A stretch of 43,520 nucleotides of DNA from a virus. Below are positions 10,601 through 17,990 of this stretch, piece by piece. The notes beneath the pieces are model-generated. The model was given only the letters and a program-made list of their open reading frames with translations, was not told where the DNA came from and searched no databases. Within the stretch, counting starts at the first letter, position 1; each line of letters opens with the position of its first letter. The position numbers were made by a program, and so were the translations under genes. Location of the stretch: positions 1-43,520 of the IMG/VR virus record IMGVR_UViG_3300005842_000020. The stretch is one strand, 5' to 3'.

Positions 10601-10726
10601 TGATTTGGAAGAGAGGGATGTATAAGCATCATCCAGCCTTCTTATTTGGGTTAAAAAGGCTTCCGTCTGAGCACCGGTGGCGTTCAGATCTATATAACTC
10701 GAGATCAATTCCTGTTCTTCAGCCAT
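7679..10726 (-). CDS. Tail tape measure protein
   Basis: 1015 residues, the longest protein in the window. The N-terminal part (about 70-200) is Ala/Lys/Glu/Gln-rich coiled coil. A hydrophobic stretch follows around 220-255 (NIIPGLGISGIFLAGFEAI), then several hundred residues of charged helices. A second apolar helix pair lies near 850-890 (ALAALTGALGAAQLAVAIAT). The tail end carries the typical tape-measure motif HPGGMAEVGHGKPEYVLMPS. The protein sets tail length and probably helps DNA entry. Its size predicts a long non-contractile or contractile tail; no sheath gene is present, so siphovirus morphology is likely. The genes on both sides are tail genes. Confidence 0.93.
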   Translation of the reverse strand: MAEEQELISSYIDLNATGAQTEAFLTQIRRLDDAYTSLSSKSINLGGLSSSKEITAQIKDLQGELSRLQKSKEDLLAVDLKAQKLATESARTKQQESKAAAEQAKSEAAVVISKEKLAKAAERAAAAERKEAAAAELLETDYETLQIAAKDAEQRVRALGTLVDKQNPTYKAAAANAFNLRQAYKDIDLASGNTASSVGNYTKSINDSNVATGGLISGIGKFYGFLRVAANIIPGLGISGIFLAGFEAIKFAAQGLGFFNDTADKSADKIAKNKKEMEDLVNSFRDIGEITSAAEGGAQGGIVRVQALAAAVTDQTKTYKERNNALTELKEINKNYFGDLTLETATVAALTKVVNEYTDAIVNQAILKELEGDIGKVTVAYSRQIRVVEDLNNKVKQIQSAFDLADPNKIAKGLFDNKTLNNFVELKNNLTEQAKALKPLADQYDKLRQEIFDATAAGLKFKDLNKGEGEKNITRLKTFDAKENEDAAKRFIQLEKDVSESLNVELGLRTSLRQDAYSREYNLLLQSVAQEKKVAQDAANDVLNDPKANANTRENARRKLRADLETIDNNFNAADLKLQEDFERDYNKIIATGREKRKADDKADNQAFLDAANAAFQAQIAALDKNNALLLDRRKESRDILLTSVNDDEAALRQKQGFITEKQEQGFNDRRLKIETQFLQLSLAENVKYYEKLIALRKANGEDVTALEAALAAARLAASKQEIKEEDDAETKREKQFQNRVAGLQKYIGFVKQFADVLRGAFDAGIDIQKNALQDQADQIDINKQKEIDAVNATAQAASDKADKIAIINAKAQTQKEEIDRKQRQLDQQKARFDKALTIANIIEETALAVVRALGAKPYTPANIALAALTGALGAAQLAVAIATPIPKYKHGTQNHPGGMAEVGHGKPEYVLMPSGKGFVTGSTPVQMDLPKGTKVYPDMDRLPADIMRMAIRPMRNLPQQKETSNDGVIKELRHLAQVVKDKPVLQQKATRNGLQAMWNMGDSWSKYVEQQTKF

Positions 10727-10728
10727 TG

Positions 10729-11337
10729 TTACTTTTTATACAGTTTTTCCATTTCATCGCAATACTTACTATACCGGTTTATCCGCGTGCAGAACTCGTA
10801 TGTTGAAATAGTATCTTTTATTTCATATTTCGCATAGTCTGACAACGTATATAGATAGGAATAAAAATATTCGCGGGTGGGCTCTTTACTTTTTTTGCCA
10901 TTCTTATCTGCGCCTTTAAACTTTTCCTCTATCGCTTTGAACTGGATTTGCATCAAGTCCAGCGATATTTTAAGCCCGCGCGACCTGGTGAATGCGTTTT
11001 TCAGTTTCTTGTTGTATTCTTCCGGTTTGGTATAATCCAAATCCAGTTTTACTTTTAATTCAAAATCCAATCGCTCTGCAAACGGGCCGTACCATATCTT
11101 ACCCAGTAGCTCAATCATGTCTTCAATAATCTTCAGCTTTATTTGCGCTCTTGTTACCTCAGCCAGTTTTTTCTGATAGATTTTGTGTTCACTTGTACCT
11201 ATAGCGTCAGCATATTCCAGTTGAATATCATTCCATGCGGCTTGCAATACTTCGGGATTGGGATAACCTGCTATAGTAAGCGCAGAAAGATTTTTATCTA
11301 CTATACAATCGATGAATTTAGTAAGCGGCAACTCCAT
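10729..11337 (-). CDS. Conserved tail-region protein (chaperone slot)
   Basis: I place the start at 11337 (MELPLTKFIDCIVDKN), giving 202 residues. The frame is open further upstream to an ATG at 11457, but the extra 40 residues only overlap the neighbouring gene in another frame and look non-coding. With the start at 11337 the two genes overlap by 20 bases, which suggests translational coupling. The protein is helical and Lys/Glu-rich in its second half, with no known motif. It lies immediately before the tape measure gene, where tail assembly chaperones usually sit. A chaperone role is inferred from position only. Confidence 0.65.
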   Translation of the reverse strand: MELPLTKFIDCIVDKNLSALTIAGYPNPEVLQAAWNDIQLEYADAIGTSEHKIYQKKLAEVTRAQIKLKIIEDMIELLGKIWYGPFAERLDFELKVKLDLDYTKPEEYNKKLKNAFTRSRGLKISLDLMQIQFKAIEEKFKGADKNGKKSKEPTREYFYSYLYTLSDYAKYEIKDTISTYEFCTRINRYSKYCDEMEKLYKK

Positions 11338-11545
11338 CGTACTGCGATACCACTGTGGCAATGGGACATCGGTTGGCGTATGCTGTGAAAGCATCCCCAT
11401 AGGTCCATCCATCCTCTCCTTTCCAAACGGCCATCGGTTTTTGTTCTTTTTTGGCATCCGCTTTTGCTTTTATTAATATTTTACTAAGCCCCTCATCCTC
11501 TTGTTGCTTGCCTGCCGGGCCGCAGGTCTGGCATGGCTGACTCAT
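11318..11545 (-). CDS. Small conserved phage protein upstream of tape measure region
   Basis: 75 residues. The N-terminus contains CQTC and is charged. The C-terminal half (MAVWKGEDGWTYGDAFTAYA) reads like a compact conserved domain. Its start overlaps the stop of the upstream gene (ATGA, 11542-11545), and its stop overlaps the start of the downstream gene by 20 bases. This is the usual place for the G/GT tail-chaperone pair, but the downstream frame would need a +1 or -2 shift, and I see no convincing slippery site. It is best read as a separate coupled gene. Function unknown. Confidence 0.6.
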   Translation of the reverse strand: MSQPCQTCGPAGKQQEDEGLSKILIKAKADAKKEQKPMAVWKGEDGWTYGDAFTAYANRCPIATVVSQYDGVAAY

Positions 11546-12015
11546 AAGCCGGTTTTTTTTCTTATTGCAGCCATAAAAGCTGGCCGCAAAGAGTCTTTTA
11601 TAAACTCTAATCTAAAATCACCACCAAGACCGTATATTCCTTTGAACTTTTGCGCAATATTTTCCGCTGCGAAAAAACTTGAAACAAAACTTATCATTTG
11701 GCCAGATATTGTAATTTTCAAACTATCATAATATGTACCTATAATAAAAAGATTTGGAACACCCGAGGTTCTTTTTGGATTGGGTGTTATTTTATCTTTC
11801 CAGTCCGAATAACGCTGCGCAGATTCCGCTGACTTAAAATAAGGATCGTTTATATATAGCGGAGTAATATCAACGCCGTCTTTTGTTTTACCTGCGTATA
11901 ATTGGTTTTTTTGATCTTCAGTAAAATCGCCTATTACGCTGCCAAAAGCGTCAGTTGCGACTTCTGCCACATTTAATGACTGAACTTTTCTATATAATCC
12001 CTTTATAGTTCCCAT
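11542..12015 (-). CDS. Probable tail completion / virion morphogenesis protein
   Basis: 157 residues. The sequence has a helical N-terminus, a central segment of the form DFTEDQKNQLYAGKTKDG, and a C-terminal LRPAFMAAIRKKTG. The phrase pattern (tool-like small domain followed by arginine/lysine C-terminus) resembles minor tail or tail-completion proteins of Bacteroidota phages. It overlaps its neighbours on both sides (4 bases downstream, 13 bases upstream), consistent with one operon. There is no catalytic motif. The role is inferred from its place between the tail tube and the tape measure genes. Confidence 0.55.
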   Translation of the reverse strand: MGTIKGLYRKVQSLNVAEVATDAFGSVIGDFTEDQKNQLYAGKTKDGVDITPLYINDPYFKSAESAQRYSDWKDKITPNPKRTSGVPNLFIIGTYYDSLKITISGQMISFVSSFFAAENIAQKFKGIYGLGGDFRLEFIKDSLRPAFMAAIRKKTGL

Positions 12016-12200
12016 CTGTATTTCCCGTTTTTCTTTGGATAGCTTTTATACTTCGCAATATGGCTGTCCAAAAGCTCCATTTCATCCCAATAATTTTGTG
12101 CAATCTTTGGATTTGTTTCTTTTAAAAATGCCCTGGCAACCATTTTACGCATGTGACATAAAAGGCGGTAACGGAGATATTTTAAAATCTTTTTCATCAA
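12003..12200 (-). CDS. Small basic protein, unknown
   Basis: 65 residues, very basic at the N-terminus (KKILKYLRYRLL...RKMVARAFLK), otherwise without recognisable domain. The start could be either of two adjacent ATGs (12200 or 12197). The first overlaps the stop of the upstream gene. The 3' end overlaps the next gene by 13 bases. Tight packing argues that it is expressed. The protein could be a nucleic-acid- or membrane-associated peptide, but nothing in the sequence decides this. Confidence 0.5.
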   Translation of the reverse strand: MMKKILKYLRYRLLCHMRKMVARAFLKETNPKIAQNYWDEMELLDSHIAKYKSYPKKNGKYRWEL

Positions 12201-12397
12201 ATAGCGTTTACTACATCCTTTTCTTTTGATATTTCAAACTCATAATGGGAGCTTACCACAGTTCCCTGAATCAACCTATACAACAATTCTCCGGCTTTAA
12301 AAACCTCTATTGCGCATACTTGCCGAGGCTTCTGATCCTGATCTGTTTTTAAATAACAGATGTCTCCTATATCATATGTGTTATTTATTACCAACAT
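12197..12397 (-). CDS. Small beta-rich protein, unknown
   Basis: 66 residues (MLVINNTYDIGDICYLKTDQ), with the beta-strand spacing of a small SH3-like barrel: a DIGD turn, a QVCAIEVFKAGELLYRL core and a YEFE end. Many Bacteroidota mobile elements carry such one-domain proteins of unknown role. It is the first gene after an intrinsic terminator, so some transcripts reaching it must be read-through or start locally. It overlaps the next gene by 4 bases. Confidence 0.55.
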   Translation of the reverse strand: MLVINNTYDIGDICYLKTDQDQKPRQVCAIEVFKAGELLYRLIQGTVVSSHYEFEISKEKDVVNAI

Positions 12398-12403
12398 TTA
12401 TTT

Positions 12404-12437
12404 AAATAAAAGTGCCGGGCAGTCTATAACCCGGCAC
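12404..12437 (-). terminator. Intrinsic terminator inside the structural operon
   Basis: A perfect 8-bp GC-rich stem (GTGCCGGG / CCCGGCAC, 12412-12419 with 12430-12437) with a 10-base loop is followed on the minus strand by TTTTATTT. It lies between the 81-residue gene and the next minus-strand gene, so it would partly separate head/tail-tube expression from tail expression. Confidence 0.75.
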
Positions 12438-12466
12438 CTATTATTTTACCGTGTTACCGGTGATGA

Positions 12467-12712
12467 TTACTTTTTTTCTTCATCCTTTACTATGGCGTTG
12501 CCTTCTGCATTGAGATGCGTAACGCTTACCACCGGGCCTGCTTTCTCTTTTGGCGCTGATTTAACGGCTTCCGTAGCTAGTTTATGCACTTCGGCCAGTT
12601 GCTCATTGTTAAGGCCTAAATGCCCGTGTTCCTTTATAAAATCAGCAGCAGATTTCTTTGCGATAACATCAGCATTAAAACCAACTTCTTCGTATACTAA
12701 TTGACTAGCCAT
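12467..12712 (-). CDS. Small helical protein after tail tube, unknown
   Basis: 81 residues, Ala/Lys/Glu-rich, probably helical, with a hydrophilic C-terminus ending in DEEKK. The first half (MASQLVYEEVGFNADVIAKK) and the repeated A-D/A-E pattern suggest an assembly factor or a small structural protein rather than an enzyme. It lies between the homing endonuclease gene and a strong terminator. Before the endonuclease was inserted it probably followed the tail tube gene directly. No family is recognised. Confidence 0.5.
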   Translation of the reverse strand: MASQLVYEEVGFNADVIAKKSAADFIKEHGHLGLNNEQLAEVHKLATEAVKSAPKEKAGPVVSVTHLNAEGNAIVKDEEKK

Positions 12713-12723
12713 ATTAAATTATT

Positions 12724-13266
12724 TTAATTAAGGTATTTGAATTTAAAACCACCTGCTTTTTGCCTTTCGCCCTTCAGAACCTTTTGAATATTTGAATTCT
12801 GAATTTTCAACTCCCGGTGTGCATTAGCGATACTTTTAAAAATAACGTCCTCCCCGGTTAAAACACTTGTCGCGACAATTGGCCTGCCAGCTATAGGAAC
12901 CTTTATTCCCTTCGAAACCGCATCCCTGACATTTTCTAACTGCGTTCCCCATTTTAAATTATCGGCCCTATTATCAAGCTTATTATCGTTTATATGCATT
13001 ACAACACTATCTTCAAAGGGTTGCGGACCATGGAAAGCTGTACAAATTAATTTATGAACAGATACATTTTTTGATTTTCTATTCAACTCCAACATAACCC
13101 GTAAATAACCCCTATTTGATGGTATTTGAGCTAAAGTTTTACCCAACCTTCTTTTCTTTCCCTGCCAACTATTTACAGTTCGATCTATTGTTCTTACATT
13201 TCCTAAACTACTCACTTGGTGACTTAATTCATATCCGGGTAATGCTATCCAATTTTCCATTCCCAA
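12724..13266 (-). CDS. NUMOD4-HNH homing endonuclease
   Basis: 180 residues with the order NUMOD4 (about 5-30, LPGYELSHQVSSLGNVRTID), HNH_3 core (about 70-115, VHKLICTAFHG then HINDNKLDNRADNLKWGT), and a C-terminal DNA-binding repeat (about 130-175, ATSVLTGEDVIFKSIANAHR). This is the classic free-standing or intron-type homing nuclease that cuts one strand or both strands of phage DNA and spreads itself. It sits between the tail tube gene and a small gene without interrupting either. The start could also be two codons downstream (MENW). Identity is certain, target site unknown. Confidence 0.93.
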   Translation of the reverse strand: MGMENWIALPGYELSHQVSSLGNVRTIDRTVNSWQGKKRRLGKTLAQIPSNRGYLRVMLELNRKSKNVSVHKLICTAFHGPQPFEDSVVMHINDNKLDNRADNLKWGTQLENVRDAVSKGIKVPIAGRPIVATSVLTGEDVIFKSIANAHRELKIQNSNIQKVLKGERQKAGGFKFKYLN

Positions 13267-13322
13267 ATTTAATCATAATTTCAACTCCTACGCATTTGTG
13301 TCATTCACAAATTATTCCACTT

Positions 13323-14288
13323 TTATTTCGCATGAACTACACTCATTAGCTCAATCCCAGTGACGTTGCCGGTATCAAGCTGCGCAGGCGTTGGCCCGGC
13401 CAGATACAGATAAGCACCTGCAGTTGCAAAGGCTGTTGAATCGTATGTAACGGTTAACAGGCCATCGCCGCCCACATTGTACACGATTGATGTAATGGGT
13501 AAAGACGTGCCAGTAGGCGCCAAAGCTGCCGTTGCTGCTGATTTAGCGGTGAACTGAGCCACCAGCGCAGCGATAGCCGTTCCATAATCAGGTAATACAT
13601 TGTAAGAGCCGAGCAATGAAGCGCCGGGGATTAATACACTGTACTTATAAACGTTCGATGCTTTGGAAACATAAGCCAGCGGAGAATCAAGCAGGCTTTT
13701 TACATCCTCAATGTTTTCATCGATCTGAACATAATAAGAATTATCCAGGTATTCGGAATTGGAGAGAATAGAAAGGGTGATCGTAACAACGCCTTCTTCA
13801 ACGTTCTGACCAGTGGCCAGTTTACCACCGCTGAAGCTCATTTTTGCCTGGTAACCGGTGAAGCTGGTGCCTGATTTTGTACCCCACATTACACCGTTGG
13901 CGTCATATTCCAGTACGCGAACGGTTTTGTTTTGGTAAGTGCGGTAGCGTTTCAACAGGTCAGATCCTGCAAATACCTTTATGGTATATTTCGGCCGGCC
14001 GGCCACCAACACCACAGAAAAGCCAAGACCCAGCGAACCTTCTTTATCCGCTTCGGAGTTATCAGAAATATCCTGCGCCTCTTTAATAGGAAAAACTTTG
14101 TTGGATGCGTTTTTGGACAGCTTAGAATTTGCTACCAGGGCCGCAAAAAAGGTATTTTCATCGGTATAATCGCTGGAGCCAAAAACTCCGTTGAATATAA
14201 ATAATTTTTTAAGTACGCCTTTGGACACATCGCATTCCAGTTCGCCTGTATTGCTTACTCCGGCTGTTGCGCATAATGATAATGCCAT
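13323..14288 (-). CDS. Probable major tail tube protein
   Basis: 321 residues. The N-terminal two-thirds has the alternating beta pattern of a tube protein (SLGLGFSVVLVAGRPKYTIK, RVLEYDANGVMWGTKSGT, then EEGVVTITLSILSNSEYLDN). The last 100 residues form a separate Ala/Thr/Gly-rich, Ig-like module (TAALAPTGTSLPITSIVY, GLLTVTYDSTAFATAGAYL). The gene follows the connector genes and precedes the tail genes, which is the tail-tube slot. Extra Ig-like C-terminal domains on tail tube proteins are common in siphoviruses. The assignment is inferred from position and pattern. Confidence 0.7.
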   Translation of the reverse strand: MALSLCATAGVSNTGELECDVSKGVLKKLFIFNGVFGSSDYTDENTFFAALVANSKLSKNASNKVFPIKEAQDISDNSEADKEGSLGLGFSVVLVAGRPKYTIKVFAGSDLLKRYRTYQNKTVRVLEYDANGVMWGTKSGTSFTGYQAKMSFSGGKLATGQNVEEGVVTITLSILSNSEYLDNSYYVQIDENIEDVKSLLDSPLAYVSKASNVYKYSVLIPGASLLGSYNVLPDYGTAIAALVAQFTAKSAATAALAPTGTSLPITSIVYNVGGDGLLTVTYDSTAFATAGAYLYLAGPTPAQLDTGNVTGIELMSVVHAK

Positions 14289-14307
14289 GGTGTTTAATTT
14301 TGTATTT

Positions 14308-14868
14308 TTAAGTTAAAACCGGATATTCCCTTCCGGCATTACAATTATTATTTTTCTTAATACCCAGTTTTGGTATTCTTACTCTTATCGCATCAACAAA
14401 TCTTCCGAGTGCATTTTCTTTATCCGATCCTCCTGTTGTACCAAGTCCCCAAAAAGGCAATAATTGCATCGTATGTGGTATTCCACCTGGTATTAATGAA
14501 AACCAACGCTCGCGGTTTATCTCCTTTACCAATTGGCCGTATATCGGTAATAATCTCAGTTTGAAGGAAGCGTCATCCCGCTGTTGCTGTGTATAAGTGT
14601 TGTCCGTTCCAACCATGATATACAAATCCACGCCTTCAGCCTCTCCGTACACCCGCCAGTTGCCGGTATTTATTCTAACAGGCATTTCCAGCCATATCAA
14701 AGAATCTCCATTTTTTAGCCACGTATTAGCGTCTACTGATCTGCTGGCCTGTTGGTGCAATCCCTTCTCAAAGAACACTGGGAAATTGTCCGGGTAACGG
14801 TTGTTAAATGTTTGACTTACCCTGTTTACGATGTCTCCAATTATATCGGGTAAATACGGTGTTACCAT
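14308..14868 (-). CDS. Probable tail terminator / head-tail joining protein
   Basis: 186 residues. The N-terminal helix-rich part (PDIIGDIVNRVSQTFNN) followed by an alternating strand pattern (SLIWLEMPVRINTGNWRVYG, VDLYIMVGTD) fits small tail-terminator or minor-capsid-like proteins. It overlaps the connector gene upstream by 7 bases and precedes the tail tube gene. The role is inferred from order: capsid, connector, terminator, tube. No motif proves it. Confidence 0.55.
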   Translation of the reverse strand: MVTPYLPDIIGDIVNRVSQTFNNRYPDNFPVFFEKGLHQQASRSVDANTWLKNGDSLIWLEMPVRINTGNWRVYGEAEGVDLYIMVGTDNTYTQQQRDDASFKLRLLPIYGQLVKEINRERWFSLIPGGIPHTMQLLPFWGLGTTGGSDKENALGRFVDAIRVRIPKLGIKKNNNCNAGREYPVLT

Positions 14869-15176
14869 GGACTCAATCCTTTTATTGTTGGCAGACCAGC
14901 CGTTTCGTCATCCTGTTCCCCTTTTAAACTATCAATTCTCCTTTGTATCGCGGCCCGGTCAAACTTTATCGAAAAACTTGGATCTGCATTACCTGTGTCG
15001 GGCGTAGAAAGCAACATTTCAAGTACATAAATAGCTGCTTTTCTTACCGGCAGTTTATAGCTGATATCATACGTTGCCGTCCCATTTACATCAGCATCTA
15101 TCAGCGCCCCTTCTATGGTATTATCATCAGATGGTGCATTACCGAGCAATGATTTTAAGCGCTGTTTATTGGTCAT
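14862..15176 (-). CDS. Probable head-tail connector protein
   Basis: 104 residues, helical, with the loose pattern of small connector (gp6-like) proteins: an N-terminal LKSLLGN segment, a central VRKAAIYVLEMLLSTPD helix and a C-terminal FDRAAIQRRIDSLKGE helix. The gene lies 3 bases downstream of the capsid gene and overlaps the following gene by 7 bases. Connector is the best fit by place and size. Similarity to a defined family is not provable here. Confidence 0.6.
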   Translation of the reverse strand: MTNKQRLKSLLGNAPSDDNTIEGALIDADVNGTATYDISYKLPVRKAAIYVLEMLLSTPDTGNADPSFSIKFDRAAIQRRIDSLKGEQDDETAGLPTIKGLSPW

Positions 15177-15179
15177 CTA

Positions 15180-16283
15180 TTAAACAAATGGTCCTGCAAA
15201 TACAGTATCAGTCTTTAAAATGAAAATGCCATCTACATTCAACACCGGGAAAGCGTTCATCTCCATACCGGTAAACTCTACCAGCGGATCGTTTTCTCTC
15301 CATTTGCCCACCAGTGTAGGGCCGTAATTGGCGTATTCTTTACCGGTTACCTGGTGCAGGCGTTCCATCGGAACAGCATTTGCCAGGACACCCAGTTTAC
15401 CCGCTGGTGCAAATACAACGTTATTGGCATTGAATGGTTGAATGAATGTTGGCAGGCCGTCTACCTCAATCATAGCAGTGTAATTCACTACGATGATAGG
15501 AGGCCAGTTATTGGCGCTCATGTACTCATTCACATTGTCCAGTGTTACTGCAAAAGATGTGTTTGCTTTGCCTGTGTTATAAAATCCGGACAGGTAGCTT
15601 TTCACCTGCGTTGATTTTTTGAAATACACCCATAGCGTATTGCTCATGTAAATCGCGCCGAATGTGCGGCCACGCAGGTTACGCATGGCGGTGATGAAAT
15701 TATCAATATCATCAATCGGGGTAGAGGTTGTTACTGAACTCCACACGATAGGCACACCCTGCATCTGGTAAGACTGCGGTAGCAAGTCTATCGTTCCAAA
15801 GGCGGCACCATCAGGGTTTAGCGTGTTGGTAGTGTCTACGGTAAGGGTAGACATCGCCTGCAGCATCATAATATCCACGCGTTTATCGCCGGATACTGAC
15901 GCTTCCTGAACATCCTTGATAAGGAAATTCTGTAAGGCGAGTTCAGATCCCTGTAAAGGCAATGCGCGAAGTACTTCGAGTGCACGCATGTCGTCCTGGT
16001 TCATGCGGAATTTTTCCTTCATCGCAGGTATTTTACCGCTGTAACGCTCAACCTTGTTCCTGGAACGCAATGGGGCGGGTGCATCGCTATCAACGATAGA
16101 GGCGGCTGCAGATATCCGGTCGCGTCCGATAACATCGGTAAAGTCCAAACTCATTTGGGGTAGACCTTGTGTCAAGTAGTTACGCCAAATCGATTGCTGC
16201 CCCAGTACATCCTGCGACTGGTCGATAATAAGCTGAAGGTTCTGGCTTGACGCCAAGTCCCCAAAATATGAAGGGATAATCAT
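15180..16283 (-). CDS. Major capsid protein (lambda gpE family)
   Basis: 367 residues. The order of blocks is that of the lambda gpE-type capsid family: an N-terminal arm (IIPSYFGDLASSQNLQLIID), a long helix with RALEVLRALPLQG, the alkylated-core segment YMSNTLWVYFKKS, and the C-terminal FNANNVVFAPAGKLG plus NVDGIFILKTDT. Several hundred copies form the head shell. The neighbours fit: a decoration/fibre-like gene 7 bases upstream and connector genes downstream. I see no separate maturation protease gene, so whether this shell is processed is open. Confidence 0.88.
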   Translation of the reverse strand: MIIPSYFGDLASSQNLQLIIDQSQDVLGQQSIWRNYLTQGLPQMSLDFTDVIGRDRISAAASIVDSDAPAPLRSRNKVERYSGKIPAMKEKFRMNQDDMRALEVLRALPLQGSELALQNFLIKDVQEASVSGDKRVDIMMLQAMSTLTVDTTNTLNPDGAAFGTIDLLPQSYQMQGVPIVWSSVTTSTPIDDIDNFITAMRNLRGRTFGAIYMSNTLWVYFKKSTQVKSYLSGFYNTGKANTSFAVTLDNVNEYMSANNWPPIIVVNYTAMIEVDGLPTFIQPFNANNVVFAPAGKLGVLANAVPMERLHQVTGKEYANYGPTLVGKWRENDPLVEFTGMEMNAFPVLNVDGIFILKTDTVFAGPFV

Positions 16284-16290
16284 TGTTTAC

Positions 16291-16893
16291 TTATTTTGAT
16301 TGTGAGAATATGATTTTGCTTAATCCTGTCAATGCGGCAATACCTGCGTTGTAACCACCGGGCATGCGGCGTGCGTAAATAGTACCGCGAATAACCACCG
16401 ATATACTTTCGCCGGGGTTTGCCAGCGTATCATCGTATAACAGGCCGTTTGCAGCGGGATAAGCCGATGCGGTAGCGCCTGTTGCGGTGCTTGCATATAC
16501 GCCGGCACCAACTGAGCCGTTACCGATGGTGGTGCCTACTGTTATCAGGTCATACGCTGTATTGGCTGGGTCGATTGCGGTGATTGCATAAGCAGCACCG
16601 CCTGTACCAGCAAATGCGATATAATCGCCTACTTTAAAACCACTGCCTTTATTCAGGCGGTAAGTGGTCGGCGATCCAGTAGCAGCAGCCTGCAAAGAAC
16701 CATTGCTATATACAACGGCAGTTCGGGCCGCCTCATCGTAAATAACAAGGCTACCTGCCTGCAGCAAGGCGCCAGCGGTAAGGCCGGTAGTAACAAGCGC
16801 GAAACCGCCCTGTACAAGCTGAATATCTTTATCAAGCCCCTGCCATACCGGTATGCCGGTCGAACCCAGTGTTCTTGTAATAGCTAATGCCAT
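16291..16893 (-). CDS. Capsid decoration / head-fibre-like protein
   Basis: 200 residues, rich in Gly, Ala and Thr, nearly without charged residues, all beta-prone (SGFKVGDYIAFAGTGGAAYA, NPGESISVVIRGTIYARR). It lies between the scaffold gene and the capsid gene, where lambda gpD-like decoration proteins and Bacteroidota phage head-fibre proteins are found. The C-terminal MPGGYNAGIAALTGLSKI segment could bind the capsid. The function is inferred from composition and position. Confidence 0.65.
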   Translation of the reverse strand: MALAITRTLGSTGIPVWQGLDKDIQLVQGGFALVTTGLTAGALLQAGSLVIYDEAARTAVVYSNGSLQAAATGSPTTYRLNKGSGFKVGDYIAFAGTGGAAYAITAIDPANTAYDLITVGTTIGNGSVGAGVYASTATGATASAYPAANGLLYDDTLANPGESISVVIRGTIYARRMPGGYNAGIAALTGLSKIIFSQSK

Positions 16894-16911
16894 TGTAAAA
16901 AGTTTTTATTG

Positions 16912-17580
16912 TTAAAGTGTTCCTGGTGTATTTATTACAAAAGATTTCCCGTTTGCTGGTGCCACCGCTGCCTGCTGTGTCTTATTCTGCGCTTCCAGTG
17001 TTTGTTTCAGCGATGCACTTACAGTCGGTGTTCCTGCTGGTGATTGCGTTCCCTGTTTGGGAGCCGCTAATGCAGCCAGTCCTTTTTCGGTTAATGTTTT
17101 ATCCAGTTCTTTTGATTTGGCTGTTACCTTTTCAATGAAAGGCGTAACTTCCTCATCTGTTTCCGGTTGCTTCCAGTCTGCCCAGTTCACCAAAGGATTT
17201 GCATCCTTCAATTTTTCTTTTAACTGAGACTGAATGGTTGTCTGCGCTTTATCAGCCTTCAGTTGCTTTATCTCTGTCATTAGCGTTTTTGCCCATGCCG
17301 GAGTATCATCAACTGGTGGCGCATCTGCGCCTGTTTCAATTTTTTCCTCTTCTTTTGGGGGAGTTTTTAGAGCCTTCAGCTTGGCTTCTGCAGCATAAAC
17401 TCTATCGTCGGCTTTCGCCATGTCTATGATGTAGTCGCTGTAAGTCTCAAGAATCGTTTCGATTTCCGATTCGTCTTTAATTTTTGCTTCAAGTTTAGCT
17501 GATAAATCATCTAACCTTTTCGTGCGTAGGTTTAAAGCCGGGTGCTTCGCCTTTATCGCTGCGATTAACTTCTCTTTCAT
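16912..17580 (-). CDS. Probable capsid scaffolding protein
   Basis: 222 residues, highly charged and helical, with long Lys/Glu coiled-coil-like stretches (residues about 1-75 and 95-170), a Pro/Glu linker (PPKEEEKIETGADAPPVDD) and a Gln/Ala/Thr-rich C-terminus. This is how scaffolds of HK97-fold phages look. It is the first gene upstream of the decoration and capsid genes. No catalytic residues of a maturation protease are visible, so it appears to be a scaffold alone. Confidence 0.7.
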   Translation of the reverse strand: MKEKLIAAIKAKHPALNLRTKRLDDLSAKLEAKIKDESEIETILETYSDYIIDMAKADDRVYAAEAKLKALKTPPKEEEKIETGADAPPVDDTPAWAKTLMTEIKQLKADKAQTTIQSQLKEKLKDANPLVNWADWKQPETDEEVTPFIEKVTAKSKELDKTLTEKGLAALAAPKQGTQSPAGTPTVSASLKQTLEAQNKTQQAAVAPANGKSFVINTPGTL

Positions 17581-17628
17581 ATAATTAAGAACTGTTTACT
17601 CTTTAGTGGGCGCTATTTATGCACCAAA

Positions 17629-17949
17629 CTATTTACTTACCGGCTCACCCGCTGATAAACCCAAGTCCGCTGCCGGCTCTTTAATTTCATCAACAACGGT
17701 GATAGTAAGTTTTTTCTGTACCTGCTGTGAAGCGTTTAAAATCAATATGATTGATTTGCCGGGTTTAGCGGCTTTCAATTGTGCATTGCTTCCAGTTACA
17801 GTAATATCCAATACGGGGTCGTTGCTTGAAAACCATTCTGCTTCCGGATCGGTAGAATCTGTCAGTAGTTTAAATTCCTGACCTGTAACAACATCAATTT
17901 TTGTTACATCATACACTTTCGCGAAATCAAAAGAAACATCAACCTGCAT
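17629..17949 (-). CDS. Small Ig-like (BIG2-type) protein
   Basis: 106 residues forming one immunoglobulin-like domain of the bacterial BIG2 type: EAEWFSSNDPVLDITVTGSN is the typical W-x-S-S-N/D-P strand pair, followed by LKAAKPGKSIILIL and KKLTITVVDE. Phages often put such domains on capsid surfaces or tails to hold on to carbohydrates. It lies directly beside another Ig-like protein gene and upstream of the scaffold gene. I infer a head-surface accessory protein. Confidence 0.7.
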   Translation of the reverse strand: MQVDVSFDFAKVYDVTKIDVVTGQEFKLLTDSTDPEAEWFSSNDPVLDITVTGSNAQLKAAKPGKSIILILNASQQVQKKLTITVVDEIKEPAADLGLSAGEPVSK

Positions 17950-17990
17950 GGTGAAATATTTAAAGGGCAGTTATTAGCCGCCCATATTAT

